Source: an uncultured Bacteroidota bacterium
GTDB lineage: Bacteria > Bacteroidota > Bacteroidia > Flavobacteriales > Flavobacteriaceae
Reading direction: 5' to 3'
Length of the DNA stretch: 55,655 bases
NCBI GenBank assembly: GCA_902581145.1
Contig: CACHNE010000010.1
Coordinates: 1 to 55,655, forward strand
Shown: in pieces, positions 44,634 through 54,275 of the stretch
Layout: every line of letters begins with the position of its first letter
Numbering within the stretch: the stretch's first letter is position 1
The notes under the pieces: generated by a model
What the model saw: only the letters and a program-made list of their open reading frames with translations
The model's database searches: none
Told to the model about the DNA's origin: nothing
Position numbers and translations under genes: made by a program

Positions 44634-47600
44634 TATTTATTCAATTCAAACACTTCCAAGTCAGAGTTATTATTTGCAACCAATAATTTTGGGCTATCTT
44701 TTCCAATTATTTTAATTGATTTTGTATTACCAGATAAATAAAGGCCACTTTTATCAGGTCCAATTACATCGTAATTACTGTTTTTATTTGAAATCAAGAC
44801 TAAGGCAAACTGATTGTCTAACCTTGGTGTTTCAACCTCAGTATTGTAAATATTACCAGCGACAACTATATCTTCAAACCCATCATTATTTATGTCATAA
44901 ATATCACTAGTCAAAATAGGTATGGATTGAGCCAATGGTGGTAGTTTTTGGACATCAAATTTATTATTACCCCTATTAATTAATACAATCGATTCAAAGC
45001 TAGTTACTTTTCTTTCATATGCATCAACAATTTCGTCACCATAGATATCTTCAATTGAAGCATTAGCAAATTCCTCAAAAGTTGGAATTTTTTCAGAGAT
45101 GAATGGCATTTGTTGTGTAGAACATTCCTTTCCTCTAAGTGGAACATAATTACCCTCGTATTTATAGCTTAAAACTAAGTCATGAGTACCATTACCATCA
45201 AAATCATTTCCAAATATTTTTAGTGGTTTATCTACACTTGTCTTATATTTTGAATTTTCACCAATGTTTCCAACCATATAATCTTTTAGTCCATCATTAT
45301 TAATATCGGTTTCTATTACATTAAACCAGAGACCAAATGTATTTTCAAGATTACTTTCATTACTTATATCTCTAAATTTTCCGTTTTCATTTAAAAATAA
45401 GCCGATATTAGTCCATTCTCCAACTGCAATGAAATCATCCCATCCATCATTATTGAAGTCAGTTTTAATAACCTTATTTACAATACCAAAATTTTCAAAT
45501 TCAGGAGCAATATTATATGTGTTGTTATAAAATTTACCAGAGATATTTTCATAAATAATTGAGGGTTCATGAATTGGATATTTTTTTGTTTGAATTCTAT
45601 TTCCAATAATTATATCACTATCCCCATCATTATCATAATCAATTTCTGTTACTGTTTTACCACTAATTGTATAATTTTGTAAATCTTCTTGAAAATCTCT
45701 TTTAAAATTTCCTTTTCCATCATTCAAATAGATTCGATCAGCCAATTCAATTGATCTACTGTTAAACTCATTTCCACCACTGACAACATATAAATCTAGA
45801 TCATTGTCATTATCAATATCTACGAAAATAGACTCCATATCTTCATTTTTTGAATCAATATCAAATGATTCAATATTCTTTTCAATCAATCTGTTTTCAT
45901 TTGATAAAAATATTTTTGCGTCCTGTTTGTGAGCTCCACCGATAAATATATCTTCTTTACCGTCGTTATTTAAATCAGCGGTCGAAATAAAAGGACCAAG
46001 AGTTGATTGCTTATAGGGGAGTAGAATTTCAGTGCTAAAGTCATCAAAAACATTTTCTTTGTGCGAATATTTAATAAAATTATTAACTCTACTGAAGATA
46101 GATTTCGAATCTTTATTTATTGAATTAGTTAATATAGAATTATCCTCATTTACAGAAATCGTGAGATTGGCTTCAATTTCATAGATTACCTGCTTGGTTC
46201 CTGAACTCCATTCAACAACTAATGAGTCGATTTTAGACACTTTCCCAAGTCCAAAATGTAATTCGTCGCTTACTGAGGATAAATATCCTCTAACACGCTT
46301 AGATTCCTTTATTTTAGAACTATTTCCAAAATATATTGTACCCTTTGCAAAATTTTCAGAAAGATTTCCTTTTAGTTCAACTTTTAGATAATTTCCAAGA
46401 TTATTTTCTACAGAAAGATTTTTATAAATAAATGCATTGTCGTCAATGTTATTTACGATGATTTCTAAATCTCCATCATTATCTAAATCTGCATAGGCTG
46501 CACCATTTGAAAAACTAGGTTCAAATATATTGGATTGTTCTCCAACTTCACTAAATATCAAATTACTCTCATTTTTATAGAGTAAATTTGATAATTTTTC
46601 TGATGGTAATTCATCGTAAAGTCTTTTTTTTATTTCAATAGGAACTCTATAATTATACTCAATTTTTGTTTGATTAATTTTTATCCGTGAATCATTATCA
46701 GAGCCATATTTTCTGTAGCCATTTGTAACAAAAATATCCTCGTTTCCATCTAAGTTATAATCAAATATTAATCCTGCCCAACTCCAATCGGTTTTGGCCA
46801 TATTGAGTTGATGAGATATATTATGGTATTTATCATTTCCTAGGTTTAACTGAAGGGAATTGAACATATATTGATAATGCTGATCTAATTTATTTGTAAT
46901 TAGATCAAAATTAGATGTGTTCATTGACGCCATCAAGGTTTTAGATCTCACATGATCGCTTGAAGCCATATCCAAAACAAAAATATCACTAAGATTATCA
47001 TTATTGATGTCTTCAATATCAACACCCATTCCATAAAAAGAAATTTGCTTTGTAGATTCTTGAATCTGATTAGTAAAAGTTCCATCTTGATTATTTATAT
47101 ACATGGCGTCTTTTACATAATAATCGTTCGCGATATAAATATCGGGCCAATTATCATTATTTATGTCACTTATGCATAATCCTAATCCAAATGTTGGACT
47201 TAGTAAACCAGCCTTTTCTGTTATATTTATAAATTTTCCGTCAATTTGTTCATATAAATGAGATGAGTTTGCTAATAAAACTGAATTGTCATTATATTTT
47301 TCAAAAAACGATATAGGATCATAACCATAAAACTCATTTTCATTCATAACCACGCAGTCTAAATCTCCATCTTTGTCAAAATCAAAAAAAGCTGACTGAG
47401 TGCTAATTCCTTCGTCATCTAGACCATACTCTGTAGCCATATCAGTGAAGGTTAGATCTTGGTTGTTAATTAACAATAAATTCTTTCTGGAATCAGGTTG
47501 ATTTGGCCCACCTTGAGAGATGTATATATCGAGCCATCCATCATTATTAATATCTGCAAAAGTTACTCCACTTGACCACCTTTTATTTTCTGAGTTGATA

Positions 47601-47929
47601 TTACTTGATCTAGTAATATCTTCAAACTTTAGGTTTCCTTTGTTTAGATAAAGTCTATTTTCTTCTTGATTTGCAGTAAAGATTATATCTTTTAAACCAT
47701 CATTATTAATATCAGCTATTCCTACTCCAGAACCATTATAAAAGTAGTCATAGTCAAAAAGATTTTCTGAAGATTCCAGGTTAGGAGTGATAATATTAGA
47801 AAAATTTACACCAGTGTAATTTGAAGATAGTTTTTCAAAAGGGATACTATTTACTTTATTTTCTGCTGGATCACAACCGATTAGGGTTAAAACCATCAAG
47901 CATAATTTGAAATAGTATAAATTTTTCAT
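44633..47929 (-). CDS. Large FG-GAP/VCBS and ASPIC-UnbV lipoprotein (CRTAC1-like)
   Basis: A 1098-residue lipoprotein (Cys19 after LTLIGC). The start taken is the ATG at 47929; an in-frame ATG at 47977 would sit inside the terminator hairpin. It contains at least ten FG-GAP/VCBS blades with calcium motifs of the type DxNxDG (DINNDGLKDI, DFDKDGDLD, DYDNDGDSDI). An ASPIC/UnbV domain lies in the middle (VRGYLSSVSDELHFGLG, VVEWSSGTKQ). Such proteins fold as a seven-bladed propeller and bind calcium. In Bacteroidota they are commonly linked to SusCD loci. Here the promoter is its own and no SusCD gene is in the same transcript. Confidence 0.92.
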   Translation of the reverse strand: MKNLYYFKLCLMVLTLIGCDPAENKVNSIPFEKLSSNYTGVNFSNIITPNLESSENLFDYDYFYNGSGVGIADINNDGLKDIIFTANQEENRLYLNKGNLKFEDITRSSNINSENKRWSSGVTFADINNDGWLDIYISQGGPNQPDSRKNLLLINNQDLTFTDMATEYGLDDEGISTQSAFFDFDKDGDLDCVVMNENEFYGYDPISFFEKYNDNSVLLANSSHLYEQIDGKFINITEKAGLLSPTFGLGLCISDINNDNWPDIYIANDYYVKDAMYINNQDGTFTNQIQESTKQISFYGMGVDIEDINNDNLSDIFVLDMASSDHVRSKTLMASMNTSNFDLITNKLDQHYQYMFNSLQLNLGNDKYHNISHQLNMAKTDWSWAGLIFDYNLDGNEDIFVTNGYRKYGSDNDSRIKINQTKIEYNYRVPIEIKKRLYDELPSEKLSNLLYKNESNLIFSEVGEQSNIFEPSFSNGAAYADLDNDGDLEIIVNNIDDNAFIYKNLSVENNLGNYLKVELKGNLSENFAKGTIYFGNSSKIKESKRVRGYLSSVSDELHFGLGKVSKIDSLVVEWSSGTKQVIYEIEANLTISVNEDNSILTNSINKDSKSIFSRVNNFIKYSHKENVFDDFSTEILLPYKQSTLGPFISTADLNNDGKEDIFIGGAHKQDAKIFLSNENRLIEKNIESFDIDSKNEDMESIFVDIDNDNDLDLYVVSGGNEFNSRSIELADRIYLNDGKGNFKRDFQEDLQNYTISGKTVTEIDYDNDGDSDIIIGNRIQTKKYPIHEPSIIYENISGKFYNNTYNIAPEFENFGIVNKVIKTDFNNDGWDDFIAVGEWTNIGLFLNENGKFRDISNESNLENTFGLWFNVIETDINNDGLKDYMVGNIGENSKYKTSVDKPLKIFGNDFDGNGTHDLVLSYKYEGNYVPLRGKECSTQQMPFISEKIPTFEEFANASIEDIYGDEIVDAYERKVTSFESIVLINRGNNKFDVQKLPPLAQSIPILTSDIYDINNDGFEDIVVAGNIYNTEVETPRLDNQFALVLISNKNSNYDVIGPDKSGLYLSGNTKSIKIIGKDSPKLLVANNNSDLEVFELNK

Positions 47930-47933
47930 ATTA

Positions 47934-47941
47934 CAAATGTA
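47934..47941 (-). promoter_or_regulatory. -7 box of the FG-GAP lipoprotein gene
   Basis: The minus strand reads TACATTTG, a full match to TAnnTTTG, ending 4 bases before the ATG. The transcript should be leaderless. The preceding terminator stem occupies most of the -33 region. Confidence 0.6.
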
Positions 47942-47952
47942 ATCAAATGATA

Positions 47953-47989
47953 AAAAAAAAGAGCTTTGCGAAGGCAAAGCTCTTTTTTT
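47953..47989. terminator. Terminator of the SusCD operon
   Basis: Perfect hairpin AGAGCTTTGC / GAAG / GCAAAGCTCT, flanked by A and T tracts. On the minus strand it follows the surface lipoprotein gene (stop at 48007) and ends the operon. It lies directly next to the promoter of the FG-GAP gene. Confidence 0.9.
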
Positions 47990-48006
47990 ACTTTAGAATA
48001 AATCTA

Positions 48007-48939
48007 TTATTCAGCACACAGAGCAATTGGAAGTAATCCAGCACCCATAAGTATGGCATCTGCTTGAACTTCTTCAGAAGGAGCAGCACCATTAGAATAT
48101 AATAACATTTCTTCTGCACCTTTACCGGCAAAGATCATGTCACCGTTTGGTCCATATACAATGAAGTAAACTTCATTACCATATGTGTCACCAGCCCATG
48201 TCCAAGTAAGGGTTTCAGTTCCCTGAGGAACTTCAATAGTAGTAGTACCAAAGTTTGTTACTGTAGGCCATAATTGCGGGATTGTTAAATCTTGACAAGT
48301 ACCGTCTATACAAACTTCAACACCAGTACTCTGCCATCCATCTCCATATCCATCATACATTTCAACAGTGTAAGTTCCATAAGCAGGAGAACATGTCAAT
48401 AATGCATTGTATTGGAAAGGTGATGCAAAGAATCCTCCGGTAATAATACCAGCGGCAGAATCAGGTCCAAATACTCTTCCATCGTTTAGATGTAAGTATG
48501 CTTTAAAAGTTAATAAATCACCAGGAGAATATTCACCACCAGAAAAATTCAAAGCAGCTTTAATATCACCCCAGTTTGCAGCTACATCAGCTCTTGGAAG
48601 TCCAACAGGTCCCATTTCAAAATCGGCAGGCGTCCATGTGTAAAGTAGAACTGAAGCAGTAGTATTATCTCCATTATCTGGAGTAAAGTCCTTCATTTCA
48701 ACATGTAGCTCGATTGATGACCATAAAGATGAGTCATCAGTACCATCTTGAACTTCTAGAGTAGCAAGCCATGCACTAGTTTCATCACTTGAATTAACAA
48801 CATTGTTGTCAACAGCGACTGTTCTAATAATTGCACCAACTTCATAGTCTAGTACTCCGTCAATAACATTATCACTGTCTTGACATGAGAAGTTAACTAC
48901 AAATAGAGAAGCAAATAATAATTTAAATATATTTTTCAT
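48007..48939 (-). CDS. Surface lipoprotein of the SusCD locus
   Basis: A 310-residue lipoprotein with Cys19 (VVNFSC). The mature part is beta-rich, and has the DGYGDGWQSTGVEVCIDG motif seen in Bacteroidota cell-surface domains. Two segments (about 25-160 and 180-300) look like separate immunoglobulin-like or jelly-roll units. It probably is the third component (SusE-like position) of the nutrient-binding complex; the ligand is unknown. It follows susD by 15 bases. Confidence 0.72.
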   Translation of the reverse strand: MKNIFKLLFASLFVVNFSCQDSDNVIDGVLDYEVGAIIRTVAVDNNVVNSSDETSAWLATLEVQDGTDDSSLWSSIELHVEMKDFTPDNGDNTTASVLLYTWTPADFEMGPVGLPRADVAANWGDIKAALNFSGGEYSPGDLLTFKAYLHLNDGRVFGPDSAAGIITGGFFASPFQYNALLTCSPAYGTYTVEMYDGYGDGWQSTGVEVCIDGTCQDLTIPQLWPTVTNFGTTTIEVPQGTETLTWTWAGDTYGNEVYFIVYGPNGDMIFAGKGAEEMLLYSNGAAPSEEVQADAILMGAGLLPIALCAE

Positions 48940-48954
48940 AGTTTTCTATTTTTA

Positions 48955-50853
48955 TTAATTCTGTGGATTTACTACTCCTTGATCCCAGAAGACTTGAGTA
49001 TTATTGTCTTGTCTCTGTAGGATATTAGGGTTAGCACTAATTTCACCTGACGGATAAGTACCAGTTCTTGGGAATGGCCCAGATTCAGCATTATCCATTA
49101 TTCCTAATGCAACATGTCTAGGATGACCCGTTCTTCTCATAAAGTTCCAAGCATCATTAGCACCACCATACATAGCAACAAAATATTGCTCTCCAAGTAC
49201 GTCTAATTTATCTTTGTTAGAACTTGGTGCAAGTGGATCATGTGTATTCGACAATGGAGCAGCATCAAATTCAGCTAACTTCATAGCAATAAAGTCACTT
49301 ACTTGACCAGCAGTCGCAAAGTAGTCAGAATCAGCATCAGGATCAACTGAGCCCATACTTAATACTTTGTCAAATGAATGTTGCATACCAATTTCCATCA
49401 TAGCTCTTGCTGTAGCAACATCGCCTAACCACATAGCAGCTTCAGCTTTCATGAAGTGTACATAAGATGAAAGGTATATTGGCCACATACCTTGTCCACC
49501 ACCACCGTTTCCTTGCCAAACAGCTCCACTTATTGCGGCGCCAGTTCCTGAAATTGAACCATGATTGTCATAGTTCGGAACATCTGGTTGGTTATCAAAA
49601 CTACCACCTGCAGGGTAAACACCTACAGCTGTTCTTGTAAAGTTGTCTGGAGGAGTTCCTTCATCGTTACCATGAGTTCTTCCCCAGTATCCAATTTTAC
49701 CAGCACACCATGTTCCTACCATTCCATAAGCGTCTTCACCATCCTCTGTGAAATCTAGGTGGAATGGTTGTAGCTGTAATGAACATTGTAATGTTTCTCC
49801 GTTTGCAGTTGTTGCAGGTCCGTTAGTTCCAGCAAATGAAAGTGGCCATACGTATGGTCCATTTCCGTTAAAGAACAACATTCCTGATTGACCTGGTGTT
49901 ACCCAAGACTGTCTGTAAAAGTAGTATCTTCTTCTTGGATCATCTGACATTACTACATCTTGTGCAGTTCCAGCTTCTTCATTTCCTGCGCCTGGATAAG
50001 CTACTTGTCCAAAAGTACCATACCACTCAGCAATATCACCCGCCATTAAATTCATTAACCAGTTTGACTGATAAATGTTAGCACCAGAAGTTGTATAATC
50101 TGATTGGTACCATGGGTGACGTGTGTCTGGTTGTAACTCTTGAGTTCCATAATTAAATTGCATGTCAGCATCTGGCGAATCTATAACGTTACCTTGAGCT
50201 AGTGCACCAGCATAATCTCCAGTAGTTAGCATTGCACGCATTCTTAGGGTATTTACAAACTTCATCCAGTTTGCTGAATTACCACCATAGAATAAGTCAT
50301 CGCCACCACCAGCAGCGTTTAGATAAGACTCAGCTTCGTCTAACATTGCAACAGCAGCTGCATAAACATCAGCATCATCATCAACAGATGGAGATGGATA
50401 CTCAGCAGGATTATTTGCTTCACTCCAAGGAATATCTCCTACAGAGTCAACAAGTCCCATCATTACATGAGCTGCCATAGCTTTTGAAATCCCTAAATGG
50501 AAAGCTAATAAATTCTCCTCATCATTTTGAGATTCAATTGCAGCGATATCAGGAAGCATTCCAGAGTATAAAGCACCCCAAGCTCCACTTACAGTACCAC
50601 TACCAAAGTTATTATAATAGTCTCTACCACCCATGTAACTAATTCTTCCCAATGCGGCACCATTACCTTGCATACCCTGCATTGCTCCAAGATAGTTAAC
50701 CTGGATAGCGTTTAATAACAGATCAGCATCAGCTAGATCTGCAGACAGTGCGTTTGGACTTGCAAGATCTTCTAACTCAGTGGTTTCACACGAGTAGAAC
50801 ATCGTACCAGCGGCAAAGACTGTCAACATTAAATATTTAAATATTCTTTTCAT
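48955..50853 (-). CDS. SusD/RagB-family outer-membrane lipoprotein
   Basis: A 632-residue lipoprotein with Cys22 (GTMFYSC). It has the helical TPR-like layout of SusD proteins: an N-terminal ELEDLASPNALS, then LGRISYMGGRDYYNN, a middle with NWMKFVNTLRMRAML, and a C-terminal EQYFVAMYGGANDAWNFMRRTG. SusD lies as a lid over the SusC barrel and helps capture ligand. Best fit is the SusD-like subgroup used for peptides or sugars; the ligand cannot be told. It follows susC by 21 bases. Confidence 0.92.
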   Translation of the reverse strand: MKRIFKYLMLTVFAAGTMFYSCETTELEDLASPNALSADLADADLLLNAIQVNYLGAMQGMQGNGAALGRISYMGGRDYYNNFGSGTVSGAWGALYSGMLPDIAAIESQNDEENLLAFHLGISKAMAAHVMMGLVDSVGDIPWSEANNPAEYPSPSVDDDADVYAAAVAMLDEAESYLNAAGGGDDLFYGGNSANWMKFVNTLRMRAMLTTGDYAGALAQGNVIDSPDADMQFNYGTQELQPDTRHPWYQSDYTTSGANIYQSNWLMNLMAGDIAEWYGTFGQVAYPGAGNEEAGTAQDVVMSDDPRRRYYFYRQSWVTPGQSGMLFFNGNGPYVWPLSFAGTNGPATTANGETLQCSLQLQPFHLDFTEDGEDAYGMVGTWCAGKIGYWGRTHGNDEGTPPDNFTRTAVGVYPAGGSFDNQPDVPNYDNHGSISGTGAAISGAVWQGNGGGGQGMWPIYLSSYVHFMKAEAAMWLGDVATARAMMEIGMQHSFDKVLSMGSVDPDADSDYFATAGQVSDFIAMKLAEFDAAPLSNTHDPLAPSSNKDKLDVLGEQYFVAMYGGANDAWNFMRRTGHPRHVALGIMDNAESGPFPRTGTYPSGEISANPNILQRQDNNTQVFWDQGVVNPQN

Positions 50854-50874
50854 AATTAATTGATTTATACGTTA

Positions 50875-53800
50875 TTAAAATGATGCTTTAATACTAATAC
50901 CATACCTTTTTGAACTTGGTCCATTAAGGAAATCCCATCCTCTACCGTTACCAACACCAACACCGGCAACATTAGGATCAAAGTTTGCAGCATCAGGAGT
51001 ATTATAGGCATCATACCATAAATTAAATCCTGTAGCTGTCAAAGATAATGCACCAAACGGAGTCTTATCTAAGAATTTTTGTGGGAATGCATATGATAAA
51101 GATAATTCTTGTAATCTAACAACTGAACCATCATATACAGATAATTCTAGTGGACCAAATAACACATTATTAAAGTAATAAGTAGAGTTATTGATCTGTA
51201 AGTTGTTTGGAGAACCATCGTTTTTAACACCAGGAAGAATGAATGTATTCTTTCTGTCTTCAACGATTCCACCACGACCTAGTAATGTAGCTACTGTTTT
51301 AGCAACAATATCACCACCAGCAGTATGACTTAATTGCCATCCTAATGTGAAGTTTTTATACTTCAAAGTGTTGATGAAATTCATAACATAATCAGGTTCT
51401 GGATTACCAATAATTGGAGTAATCTGTCTAGACCCCTCTGTTCCGATTGGAACTTCATTACCGTTAGCGTCAATCGCCATAGTACTTTCAACACCGTAGT
51501 TACCAGAAGCATTAACAACATAATTACCATTGTCATCTCTTTCAATTCTACTACCTACAATAACACCAAGTGGCTGACCTTCAATGGCTGCGTTACCACC
51601 TATCCATGTAGCTGTGTTACCAGCAAATACGATTTGGTCATCGGCTTGTTCTGCAACTGTATTTTCACTCTTAGTGAAGTTTACTCTCGCATTCCAGCTA
51701 AGTCCGTCAACATTTACAGGAAGAATTTCAAACATTTCTAAATCAACATCAATCTCAACACCATTACCTTCAATCTTACCGATATTATCTTGAGTTGAAG
51801 TATAACCAGATGATGTAGGAAGTGGTTTGAATACGATTAAGTCCTTAGTATTTCTTTCATAATAAGAAGCGTTAATACCAATTCTGTTTTTCCATACTCT
51901 AGCGTCAATACCAAATTCCATTTCACCTAGTAACTCAGGCTTAAGATTTGGATTTGCTTGGAAATTACTTACAGAGTTTGTAATAATACCTCCGTTAAGA
52001 CCACCATTTACGTTTGTGCTTTGACCCACAGTGTTAACAGTTGGGTATCCACCAGGGAAACTAGCAGAAGTACCATATCCAGCTCTAACTTTTAAGTATG
52101 AAAGGTTTTCAGACTTAAAGTTTTCATCCATAGATGTAGGTAAGAAAGATACACTCGCACTAGGGTAGAACATACTATTGTTCTCACTCGGTAGGTTAGA
52201 AACCCAATCGTTTCTTGCTTGTAATGTTACAAATAAGTAATCTTTGTAATCAATATCAGCACTACCAAATACACCTAATGTATTTTGAGCACTTTCAAAA
52301 GCTAATGGAGTTTGGTTCTCGTAATTGAAGTGTTGAATAACACCATATACAATCTGTCCAGTACTTGAAACACCAGAACGCTCATATGTTCTTCTGTTTG
52401 ATGTAGCACCAACGTTAAAGGTTAATCCAACATCGTCAGAAAGATCATAGCTACCATTTAAACTCACATAGTGGTTGTGAATACTTACATTATTATCCCA
52501 AGTACGTAAGTACCCAAAAATAGCATCATTAAAGTTTACACCATTTTTGTTAGAATAATCCTTGTTTCTTTCATTATACCAGTCAAGACCGTAACGATAT
52601 GTTAAAGACATGTTATCGTTGATGTCATATGTTAAACTAGTAGTAGTATTGATTCTGTTAACCGTTTGACCACCTTGCGCATTGGCAACTGACCAATTAG
52701 GGTTGATAATATCATTACCATTTCTATAGTAAATACTACCACCATTTTCAGGAATAGTATAAGGTAATCCCATTAAATCAACGTTTCTTGGAGTAAAGAA
52801 TACATTACCAAAAGTTGACCAACCTAATGTACCATTACCTCTAGAAGCAGCAACTGGAGGAGAAACAAATGATGTATTACTGTAGTTCATAGAACCTTGA
52901 ACAGTAAACTTGTTAGATAGAACAGCACGTCCACCAACAGATAAATTATTTCTTCTTAGTCCATTACCAGGAGTAAATCCTTCTTCGTCAAGATTACCAT
53001 AATTAACAGTATATGATAGGTTACCATCATCAGATGCACCTCTTATGTTAATAGAAGTATTAGAAACACTACCAGATTTGAAGAAATTTTCAACACTTCT
53101 GTAGGGTTGCCAAGCATATCTTTCACCGGTATACTGATTATTTAATACGTTGTTACCACCTAGGAAGGCATTAAGGAACGCTGAAGAACCATAAGGGTGC
53201 TCAACAGTTCCATCAGGTTGAATGATTCCAGCAGGATCATTTAAGTATCCATCAACTCCATCAGGAGCGAAAGCAGGTCCCCAGTTACTGAAGAACCAAC
53301 CAAATGATTGATCAAATCCACCACCATAGGTATCTTGGTAATCAGGCATCGATGCCATTTCATTAACAAAATATGATTGAGTAACATTAATTTCAGTTTT
53401 CTTAGGGCCTTTAGCTTTTAAGGATCCAGTTTTTGTTGTAATAACAATAACACCGTTCTTTCCTTGGCTACCATATAATGTAGCTGCAGCTAAACCTTTA
53501 AGTACGTTAACACTTTCAATATTATTTGGATCAAGATCTAAAAATCTACTTGAACCAAGGTTACCACCGAGGTAACCACCCTGAGCGTTAGTTTCCGTAC
53601 TGTAAGGAACACCATCAACAACAAAAAGTGCCTGGTTACTACCATTAATAGAGGTGTAACCTCTAATTACAACATTTGTTGCAGATCCTGAAGTACCTGA
53701 TTGGCTAGTGATATTAACACCAGATGCTTTTCCAGAAAGTACTCTAGCAACATCACCTTCAGTTCTTTGTTCCATTTCTTCACCAGCAACCTCACTAACG

Positions 53801-54165
53801 GCATAACCAAGAGCTTTTCTTTCTCTTGTAATACCTTGTGCAGTTACCACTACTTCTTCTAATTGTGCTACGTCTTCGCCCATAGTAACATTAATTGTGT
53901 CGGAGGATCCAACTGATCTTGTCTCAGTTGTGTATCCAACATAACTAAATGTCAAAACAGCTCCCTCGTCAACCATGATGCTATAATTACCATCAAAGTC
54001 AGACTGAGTTCCAGAAGATGTGCCTTGCACAATAATATTTACTCCGGCAACAGGCATTCCTGACTCATCAGAAACAGTTCCTGAAACCGCTTTGTCTTGT
54101 GCAAACGTTAGCTGCACAACAAACGCCAATAATAGCGTCAAAATTCCACTAAACTTTGTTTTCAT
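50875..54165 (-). CDS. SusC/RagA-family TonB-linked outer-membrane protein
   Basis: A 1096-residue outer-membrane transporter. The start taken is the ATG at 54165 (MKTKFSGILTLLLAFVVQLTFAQ), which gives a clean signal peptide; the upstream ATG at 54204 adds 13 residues. Domains in order: carboxypeptidase-D regulatory-like (VSGTVSDESGMPVAGVNI), plug (VTAQGITRERKALGY), and a large barrel to the C-terminal aromatic end (KRYGISIKASF). The signature VLKGLAAATLYGSQGKNGVI is typical of SusC. It forms a lid-and-barrel pair with the adjacent SusD. G+C content seems higher than in neighbours. Confidence 0.95.
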   Translation of the reverse strand: MKTKFSGILTLLLAFVVQLTFAQDKAVSGTVSDESGMPVAGVNIIVQGTSSGTQSDFDGNYSIMVDEGAVLTFSYVGYTTETRSVGSSDTINVTMGEDVAQLEEVVVTAQGITRERKALGYAVSEVAGEEMEQRTEGDVARVLSGKASGVNITSQSGTSGSATNVVIRGYTSINGSNQALFVVDGVPYSTETNAQGGYLGGNLGSSRFLDLDPNNIESVNVLKGLAAATLYGSQGKNGVIVITTKTGSLKAKGPKKTEINVTQSYFVNEMASMPDYQDTYGGGFDQSFGWFFSNWGPAFAPDGVDGYLNDPAGIIQPDGTVEHPYGSSAFLNAFLGGNNVLNNQYTGERYAWQPYRSVENFFKSGSVSNTSINIRGASDDGNLSYTVNYGNLDEEGFTPGNGLRRNNLSVGGRAVLSNKFTVQGSMNYSNTSFVSPPVAASRGNGTLGWSTFGNVFFTPRNVDLMGLPYTIPENGGSIYYRNGNDIINPNWSVANAQGGQTVNRINTTTSLTYDINDNMSLTYRYGLDWYNERNKDYSNKNGVNFNDAIFGYLRTWDNNVSIHNHYVSLNGSYDLSDDVGLTFNVGATSNRRTYERSGVSSTGQIVYGVIQHFNYENQTPLAFESAQNTLGVFGSADIDYKDYLFVTLQARNDWVSNLPSENNSMFYPSASVSFLPTSMDENFKSENLSYLKVRAGYGTSASFPGGYPTVNTVGQSTNVNGGLNGGIITNSVSNFQANPNLKPELLGEMEFGIDARVWKNRIGINASYYERNTKDLIVFKPLPTSSGYTSTQDNIGKIEGNGVEIDVDLEMFEILPVNVDGLSWNARVNFTKSENTVAEQADDQIVFAGNTATWIGGNAAIEGQPLGVIVGSRIERDDNGNYVVNASGNYGVESTMAIDANGNEVPIGTEGSRQITPIIGNPEPDYVMNFINTLKYKNFTLGWQLSHTAGGDIVAKTVATLLGRGGIVEDRKNTFILPGVKNDGSPNNLQINNSTYYFNNVLFGPLELSVYDGSVVRLQELSLSYAFPQKFLDKTPFGALSLTATGFNLWYDAYNTPDAANFDPNVAGVGVGNGRGWDFLNGPSSKRYGISIKASF

Positions 54166-54275
54166 TTTAATTATAATTTGAATTAGTCCAAAGACAAAAA
54201 TCATAAATTAATGTTAATAAAACAAAATTAAATTGTAAAATTTTAAGGTTTTTTTAAGATTTAACCTGTAGCCTA

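Noticed and set aside
44633-47929. Many similar short sequences around CCATCATTATT, suggesting a DNA repeat array
   Set aside because: They fall in frame and encode the repeated DxNxDG blades of the FG-GAP protein, with irregular spacing and no constant spacer length, so this is not CRISPR or a tandem array.
50232-50480. An 82-codon His/Gln/Leu-rich open frame antisense to susD
   Set aside because: Low-complexity shadow of the susD coding frame, with no start signal.
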